Positions 15,405-20,000 of a stretch of DNA of 20,000 bases are shown here, one piece after another (the first letter of the stretch is position 1; every line of letters starts with the position of its first letter). The DNA lies in NCBI GenBank assembly GCA_905221605.1, contig CAJNDS010002745.1, positions 917,203-937,202 on the forward strand. Reading direction: 5' to 3'. The notes beneath the pieces were generated by a model that did no database searches, was not told the DNA's origin, and saw nothing but the letters and a program-made list of their open reading frames with translations. This DNA is from Symbiodinium natans. Taxonomy: Eukaryota > Sar > Dinophyceae > Suessiales > Symbiodiniaceae. Made by a program: the position numbers and the translations under genes.

Positions 15405-15423
15405 CCGACTGCCTGATGCTTAC

Positions 15424-15769
15424 ACCCTAAGCCCTAAACCCTAAACCCTAAACCCTGAACCCTAAAACTCTAGGCCTGCGAACCTTACATGCCTCAGTCC
15501 TAAACCTTCATTGAGGACTCGAACCTTCGGTTTATGGGGTTTTCTAAGGGCGGGGGGTTCTCAAGGGGGTTAGGTAACCCAAGGCTCCCTGACACTCCCC
15601 ACTATTCCCTAAGGTTCAATAGGCTTTCCTTAGGTTCCCTAGGTACCTGCCCGCCATGAACGCTGAACCCTCAACCCTAAACCCTGAACCCTAAACCCCA
15701 AACCCCAAACCCTAAACCCTAAACCCTAAAGGCCCTAAACCCTAAAGGCCCTAAACCCTAAACCCTCCC
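15424..15769 (-). repeat. CCCTAAA repeats around a unique island
   Basis: C-strand units at 15424-15465 and 15664-15769, the latter including two CCCTAAAGG nine-base units. The island between (15466-15663) contains the palindrome GGGTTAGGTAACCC (15567-15580) and no recognised gene. Confidence 0.85.
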
Positions 15770-16356
15770 TTGAAAAACCCTATAATCTGTTCTTAGGAGC
15801 AGCAGGGCGCTAAATCCCCTAGGCGACCCCAAACCCCCCTAAACCCCGTGCGACCACAGGTCCCGGGTTAAGGGTGTAGAAGGTTTAGGGCTTAGGGTTG
15901 AGGATGTAGGTCTGGTTCTTATATGGATGGAAAGCAGCAGAGTGCTAAAAGCCCCTAACGCTTCACCATCCCTCCGAGAAAAAAAACAAGCAGTTCTTGA
16001 TTGTCACTTGGCTTGAAACGGCAGAGCCAAGCGATCATGCTGTTGAAGGACCAATGCAGTGCACCACGCTGCGCATTTGTTGCGCCCCTTATATGAAGAA
16101 AACCCTAAGCAAAAACCTTAAACCCGTTACCTCGGCTCCCTGAGGCCAAGGCGGCACACGCTCGATCATGTTCCGGACAAACCTGCAACTGGAATTGAGG
16201 GGTGATGGGCAATTGGGTTCGGGAACCAATGGACGGGTTCAGGGTGTAGGGTTCTGGGGTTTAGGGCGCAGGGCATAGCTTTGGGGGGGGTCCGGCTTTA
16301 GCGGCCTCGGCAGAACGAAACTATAGCACCAGTGCCGTGCACAAGTTGCACTACTT
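15770..16356. other. Array-poor island
   Basis: Mostly unique sequence. Two diverged direct copies of a block with CAGCAG(G/A)G(C/T)GCTAAA..CCCCTA occur near 15795 and 15942. A short bulged hairpin (ATTGGGTTC/GGAACCAAT) is at 16213-16231. No gene, tRNA or rRNA recognised. Confidence 0.5.
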
Positions 16357-16442
16357 GACCCAATAGTAGCCTAGGAATGAGAAGGGTCTTATAACGGAAC
16401 CCTGAACCCTCAAACAAAGGAAAACTGGCCTACTCTGGGTCC
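16357..16442. mobile_element. Small inverted-repeat element, copy 4
   Basis: The left end GACCCAATAGTAGCCTAGGA and right end GGCCTACTCTGGGTCC are inverted repeats. At 86 bp it is shorter than other copies because the GCCCTTTTTGG core is deleted between AAGGGT and CTTATAA. Confidence 0.75.
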
Positions 16443-16732
16443 CAGACTATCTAAGTCAGCGTTATAAAGGCCGGTGGCCTCTTTATCTGTTACCCTTATA
16501 CCTTAGTATAGCCCCAAAAGATACCCTACTAAGAACCCCCTACAACACAGAAACCCTACTTAAAGAGACCGCCAAGCAGTATATAAGTCAGCAGGAATCC
16601 CCAAGATGCTCGGATCAACCACCAGTCCATGAAGCTGGCGCCCTGAACACGAAGCCGACCAACTTACATCCATAAACCTTCTACTCCTACACCCCCCAAT
16701 CCATCCTTAACCCAAACTTTAGGGTCTCGAGT
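16443..16732. other. Unique island
   Basis: AT-richer unique sequence with one small hairpin (TAAAGGCC..GGCCTCTTTA near 16464-16484). No gene recognised. Confidence 0.45.
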
Positions 16733-16798
16733 TTCGGGTTTAGGGTTTAGGGTTTAGGGTTTGGGGTTTAGGGTTTAGGGTTTAGGGCTTAGGGTTTA
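16733..16798 (+). repeat. TTTAGGG array
   Basis: Nine plus-strand units with TTTCGGG, TTTGGGG and CTTAGGG variants. Confidence 0.95.
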
Positions 16799-17063
16799 AG
16801 ACCCCGAGACACAATCAAATCGTGGGCCCTGGAAGCAAAAAAACATCGGTGTGCACGTGCATAAGCAACCCTGGATCTGCCCTTGCTGATGCTTCTTTAA
16901 CCACCAATCAGTCTACATCACATGAAGTAGGGTTATTTTTCTTGTATCACCAAAACGACACCCAAATATACATATATATATATACACTCAACAATGTTCA
17001 AAAGGAATCTTATGTACACTCACCAATAACAGTAATACAAGCCCTGCTTCACATGCATGCCTA
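16799..17063. other. AT-rich island with a TA microsatellite
   Basis: An 80-codon plus frame (16822-17064) crosses it but includes the TA run (16972-16984, read as alternating Tyr-Ile), so it is unconvincing. The 16-mer CCAAAACGACACCCAA at 16950-16965 recurs exactly at 19651-19666 with loosely similar downstream sequence, pointing to another dispersed repeat. Confidence 0.5.
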
Positions 17064-17158
17064 GGCCCAAGAGTAGCCCAGGAATACAAAGGGTGACCTT
17101 TTTGGTTTAGGCTCAGAAGGGAACCCAGCGTAAAGGGGATGCGGGCCTACTCTGGGCC
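17064..17158. mobile_element. Small inverted-repeat element, copy 5
   Basis: The best preserved ends of the family: GGCCCAAGAGTAGCCC at the left and GGGCCTACTCTGGGCC at the right, differing only by two one-base indels when inverted. The core GGGTGACCTTTTTGGTTTAG and GAAGGGAACCC match the other copies. CCTA occurs on both sides and might be a target duplication or chance. Confidence 0.8.
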
Positions 17159-17270
17159 CCCTAAAGCCTAAACCCTAAACCCAGAATGTATAGGTGACTG
17201 GGGGCCAAGGTATCTAAACATTTCTCGATCCCTGAGTGCTGCATCCCCTAAACCCCCTGAAGCACCAAGA

Positions 17271-17402
17271 GGGTTTAGGGTTTAGGGTTTAGGGTTTAGG
17301 GTTTAGGGTTTAGGGCTTAGGGCTTAGGGCTTAGGGCTTAGGGCTTAGGGCTTAGGGCTTAGGGTTCAGGGTTTAGGGTTTAGGGTTTAGGGTTCAGGGA
17401 AC
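17271..17402 (+). repeat. TTTAGGG and CTTAGGG array
   Basis: Six TTTAGGG units, then about eight CTTAGGG units in a row, then TTCAGGG/TTTAGGG. Its 3' part is duplicated with the adjoining unique sequence. Confidence 0.96.
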
Positions 17403-17585
17403 CGAAACCCCAAACCATGAAAACACTCCCAAAGCCGCCAAGCCTGGGCCAGTTTAGGGTTTCGGGTTTAGGGTTTAGGGCTTAGGGCTTAGGGTTCAGG
17501 GTTTAGGGTTTAGGGTTTAGGGTTCAGGGAACCGAAACCCCAAACCATGAAAACACTCCCAAAGCCGCCAAGCCTGGGCCAGTTT
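17345..17585 (+). repeat. 130-bp-period tandem duplication
   Basis: 17345-17455 and 17475-17585 are identical over 111 bp. Each copy includes heptamer units and the same unique sequence (GAAAACACTCCCAAAGCCGC within it). The 19-bp linker between copies is heptamer repeat. Perfect identity implies a recent event, probably unequal exchange or slippage anchored in the repeats. Confidence 0.97.
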
Positions 17586-17703
17586 CTCCAGCTTCTTCAG
17601 CTGCGCACGGCCTGGAGAACCCAAACACTATATATGGTATAGTATAGGGGCCGGAATGATTAGAATAGGGTTTTGGGGGTTTGAGGTTTAGGGTCTAGCT
17701 TTT

Positions 17704-17822
17704 AGGGTTAGTAGGGTTAGTAGGGTCAGTAGGGTTAGGAGGGTTAGTAGGCTTAGTAGGGTTAGTAGGGTTAGTAGGGTTAGTAGGGTTGGTATGGTTA
17801 GTAGGGCTAGTAGGGTTAGGGG
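17704..17822 (+). repeat. GGGTTAGTA nine-base array
   Basis: About thirteen tandem nine-mers of GGGTTAGTA with scattered substitutions. It differs from the heptamer array before it and from the TTTATAGGG and GGGCCTTTA nine-mers elsewhere, so nine-base derivatives arose at least three times. Confidence 0.93.
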
Positions 17823-18300
17823 GTTATTATAGTATAATTCTACAAGGGGACCCTAAGGGAATACCATTCGTAATTATTCCCCTAAATTAAGTTTTGCAGT
17901 AAACCCAAAAAACCTTAACCCCTAAACCCTCCCGCAAATTACTCCAGGGTTTAGGTACACCCTAAGCCAGCATGCAACGTTCGAGCGCTTCTTGCTCATC
18001 CCTCCCGAACCCGCCGATACGAAGAAATACTTCGCCAAAGGACTTAGGGGTTTGGGGCGGGTTGGGGGGTTGTGGGGGGTTTGGACTCGGCTACACTCAG
18101 AAGGGTAGCTAAAAATTAAAATTTTAGCTGCCTTATTAAGAAACCCAATAAACCCAAAAGGCTAAGGATCTAAAGTTACAGTAAAGTACCACAAAGTCGA
18201 GTTCAGGCTTTCGGGCTTCAAACCTGAAACCAAAACTCGAAACTGAGCAAGCAAGCCGATTCAGCAAGCGTGTCGGGCCTTATCTTAAACCCAAACCCTG
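17823..18300. other. Array-poor island
   Basis: Unique AT-richer sequence. GGGAATA..TATTCCC (about 17858-17882) and GGTAGCTAAAA..TTTTAGCTGCC (18104-18132) are short inverted repeats. No gene recognised. Confidence 0.5.
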
Positions 18301-18322
18301 AGCCCTAAGCCCCAAGCCGCTA

Positions 18323-18577
18323 GCCCTAAACCCTAAACCCTAAACCCTAAACCCTAAACCCTAAACCCTAAACCCTAAACCCTAAACCCTATCTACATTC
18401 AGGCATTTACAGCCAGTCACGCAGCGCGATGCGCACGATGACTCACGTTGAGCAAGACTCTTCAGCCCACAAGCCATTCTACGGCAAATTTTAGACCCTC
18501 AACCCTCAACCCTCAACCCTAAGCCCTAAACACTAAACCCTAAACCCCAAACCCTAAACCCTAAACCCTAAACCCTA
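18323..18577 (-). repeat. CCCTAAA arrays around a coding-like island
   Basis: C-strand arrays at 18323-18390 (perfect) and 18495-18577 (CCCTCAA variants first). The island between has a plus frame open from 18393 to a TAG at 18492, containing SRSAMRTMTHVEQDSSAHK; unrecognised. Confidence 0.9.
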
Positions 18578-18582
18578 TGATA

Positions 18583-18644
18583 GGCAGCTCCCTGCTTGTA
18601 ACCATTGTGTCCACAAGGAACCTGGTTAACATTGACAGGGAGCC
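18583..18644. repeat. Nested cloverleaf-like hairpins
   Basis: GCTCCCTG (18587-18594) pairs with CAGGGAGC (18636-18643). Inside, GTAACC pairs with GGTTAAC imperfectly and TTGTG-TC-CACAA (18605-18616) is a perfect 5-bp stem with a 2-base loop. This could be a small foldback element; it does not fit a tRNA. Confidence 0.6.
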
Positions 18645-18680
18645 ATGAACCTGGAACCCGGGAGGTTGTTGAGCCCTTGC

Positions 18681-18726
18681 AGGTTTAGGGTTCAGGGTTC
18701 AGGGTTTAGGGTTTAGGGTTTAGGGA
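18681..18726 (+). repeat. Short TTTAGGG array
   Basis: Six plus-strand units, two of them TTCAGGG. Confidence 0.93.
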
Positions 18727-18919
18727 AAGGCACACTACCTTTAGTTCAGGGAGCTACGGGGTTTAGGGTAACCCTGAACCCTAATCACAGCCTAAACCCT
18801 ACGAGCTCTAGTAACTTTACCTAAAAGAGCTAAAGCCCAGATAATCCGACGTTTAACCCACCCCATGGCCCTGACAACCTTGCTTATCTCTTGGGTTCTG
18901 GGTGCCGGAACGGTGGGGA

Positions 18920-18933
18920 GGGGGGGGGGGGGG
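18920..18933. repeat. Poly-G run
   Basis: Fourteen consecutive G within unique sequence (18800-18960), which otherwise shows no gene. Confidence 0.95.
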
Positions 18934-18970
18934 AAGTTCATGGTTTTGGGTCCGTGCCCCGACGTCACGA

Positions 18971-19038
18971 AACCCTAAACCCTAAACCCTAAACCCGAAA
19001 CCCGAAACCCTAAATCCTAAACCCTAAACCAAACCCTA
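18971..19038 (-). repeat. CCCTAAA array
   Basis: Nine C-strand units with CCCGAAA and CCTAAAT variants. Confidence 0.95.
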
Positions 19039-19366
19039 CGTTAGACCCGCATCAGCTTGGGGTTCAAGATGGTTCAAGGCTTAGGGTTGCGCAGCGAAAC
19101 ATCCTCTACGCTCAGGATTAGGGTTTAGGGTTTAGGGCTTGTAGGAGAGGCGATTCGAGGCCAGGATATATACGTACCCCATGAATCAAGCTAACCGCCG
19201 GAACGTAAAGCTGTAAGCCCTGCAAGCACTGTGACACCCAATCCAAGACCCTAACACCTCAAAGCCCCCTACCTCAAAACCCAAACCCCAACCCCCAAAC
19301 CTTAGCGCGAAATCTAAAACCATGGAGCGAACACCTCAACAGCCAAGGGCACCGGGTCCAAGTGAC
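19039..19366. other. Unique island
   Basis: Holds only a few heptamers (19117-19138, plus strand) and diverged C-strand-like text near 19275-19305. No gene, hairpin or RNA recognised. Confidence 0.45.
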
Positions 19367-19633
19367 AGGGTTTAGGGTTAGGGTCTAGGGTTTAGGGTTT
19401 AGGGTTTAGGGTTTAGGGTTTAGGGTTTAGGGTTTAGGGTTTAGGGTTTAGGGTTTAGGGTTTAGGGTTTAGGGTTTAGGGTTTAGGGTTTAGGGTTTAG
19501 GGTTTAGGGTTTAGTGTTAGGGTTTAGGGTTTAGGGTTTAGGGTTTAGGGTTTAGGGTTTAGGGTTTAGGGTTTAGGGTTTAGGGTTTAGGGTTTAGGGT
19601 TTAGGGTTTAGGGTTTAGGGTTTAGGGTTTAGG
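19367..19633 (+). repeat. Near-perfect 267-bp TTTAGGG array
   Basis: About 38 plus-strand units. The only interruptions are a short TTAGGGTCTAGGG patch at the start and one TTTAGTGTTAGGG irregularity near 19511-19522. It is the longest highly homogeneous array in the window. Confidence 0.98.
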
Positions 19634-20000
19634 GGCTTATCTCAGTATCTCCAAAACGACACCCAACACATACAATCAACGAACCTTCTATATATCCACC
19701 CACCAGAACCAACAATGAAGACCTGTATACCTCACACAGGGTCTACAGTGTTGCGTTTAGGGTGTAGGCTTTACCCAACACCCTGTATTCAAATGAGGTT
19801 GATGTCACTTCTCTAAGTTATGGTCCCTTTTTTGGGGGTCACTAGTATATGGCGGCCCCGAATATTTAGGATAATTTTGAGAACTGAACATACAGACGTT
19901 TAAGGCCCACACTAGCTTTGTCCACGTCGGCGATCTCAGTGGGGTTCGGATGCTTCTCGTTCAGGGTGCAAGATTCTGGGCTGTAAGCCTTGGGGTGTAG
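19634..20000. other. Terminal island with a small inverted-repeat unit
   Basis: 19810-19887 begins ACTTCTC..AAGTTATGGTCCCTT and ends ATAATTTTGAGAACTG, an inverted pair at its outer bases, and shares TTCTCT..ATGGTCCCTTTT..GGCGGCCCC with 7726-7771. The copy of CCAAAACGACACCCAA is at 19651-19666. No gene recognised. Confidence 0.5.

Noticed and set aside
18583-18644. A tRNA
   Set aside because: The nested stems do not have the acceptor, D, anticodon and T-arm spacing, and no B-box was seen.

Overview
This looks like a gene-poor stretch of a nuclear eukaryotic genome. More than sixty blocks of the plant/algal-type telomere heptamer (TTTAGGG, or CCCTAAA on the other strand) are scattered through all 20 kb and switch orientation again and again. 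There is no prokaryotic gene organisation, no long open reading frame with a recognisable domain, and no rRNA or tRNA gene that I could see. TTTAGGG telomeres occur in land plants, many green algae, dinoflagellates, cryptophytes and chromerids. Together with the GC-rich, codon-like scraps between arrays this suggests a microbial alga (dinoflagellate or prasinophyte type), but the sequence does not settle the group. Because the orientation alternates and ordinary DNA lies on both sides, these are interstitial telomere-like repeats, not a chromosome end.

Layout: 1-3420 alternates short arrays with 50-300 bp islands and holds a first copy of a small inverted-repeat element (2769-2867). 3420-4350 has the best exon-like material, with a possible intron that contains a telomeric array. 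4500-5600 holds a 112-bp element with 15-bp perfect terminal inverted repeats (4969-5080) and an ATT microsatellite. 5640-7120 is mostly TTTAGGG repeats around one island. 7120-9460 mixes arrays with islands, a second copy of the small element, a minus-strand coding-like island and a strong 51-bp-stem hairpin (9131-9271). 9725-10342 is a long inverted duplication in which the heptamer has become nine-base repeats. 10980-11066 is an extreme poly-C tract. 11450-11740 has three diverged direct repeats. 12726-13781 is an AT-rich insert of about 1.06 kb with imperfect inverted ends and mirrored AAACTG motifs. 14080-15225 is arrays again, with the third small-element copy. 15225-17160 is the longest array-poor part and holds two more small-element copies. 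17270-20000 has a 130-bp-period tandem duplication, a nine-base array and a near-perfect 267-bp TTTAGGG array.

No set of genes working together can be described. The biology visible here is repeat biology: telomere-like arrays seeded and expanded at many points, several families of small non-autonomous inverted-repeat elements, and short codon-like fragments that could be exons or relics. Almost every long predicted reading frame is the heptamer read through in a stop-free register (GLGFRV, LNPKP or KPY peptides), poly-C/poly-G read-through, or a chance frame. The main things to follow up are the dispersed element ending in GACCCAAGAGTAG, the 112-bp element, the 1.06-kb insert, the large palindromes, and the possibility that telomeric arrays sit inside introns.
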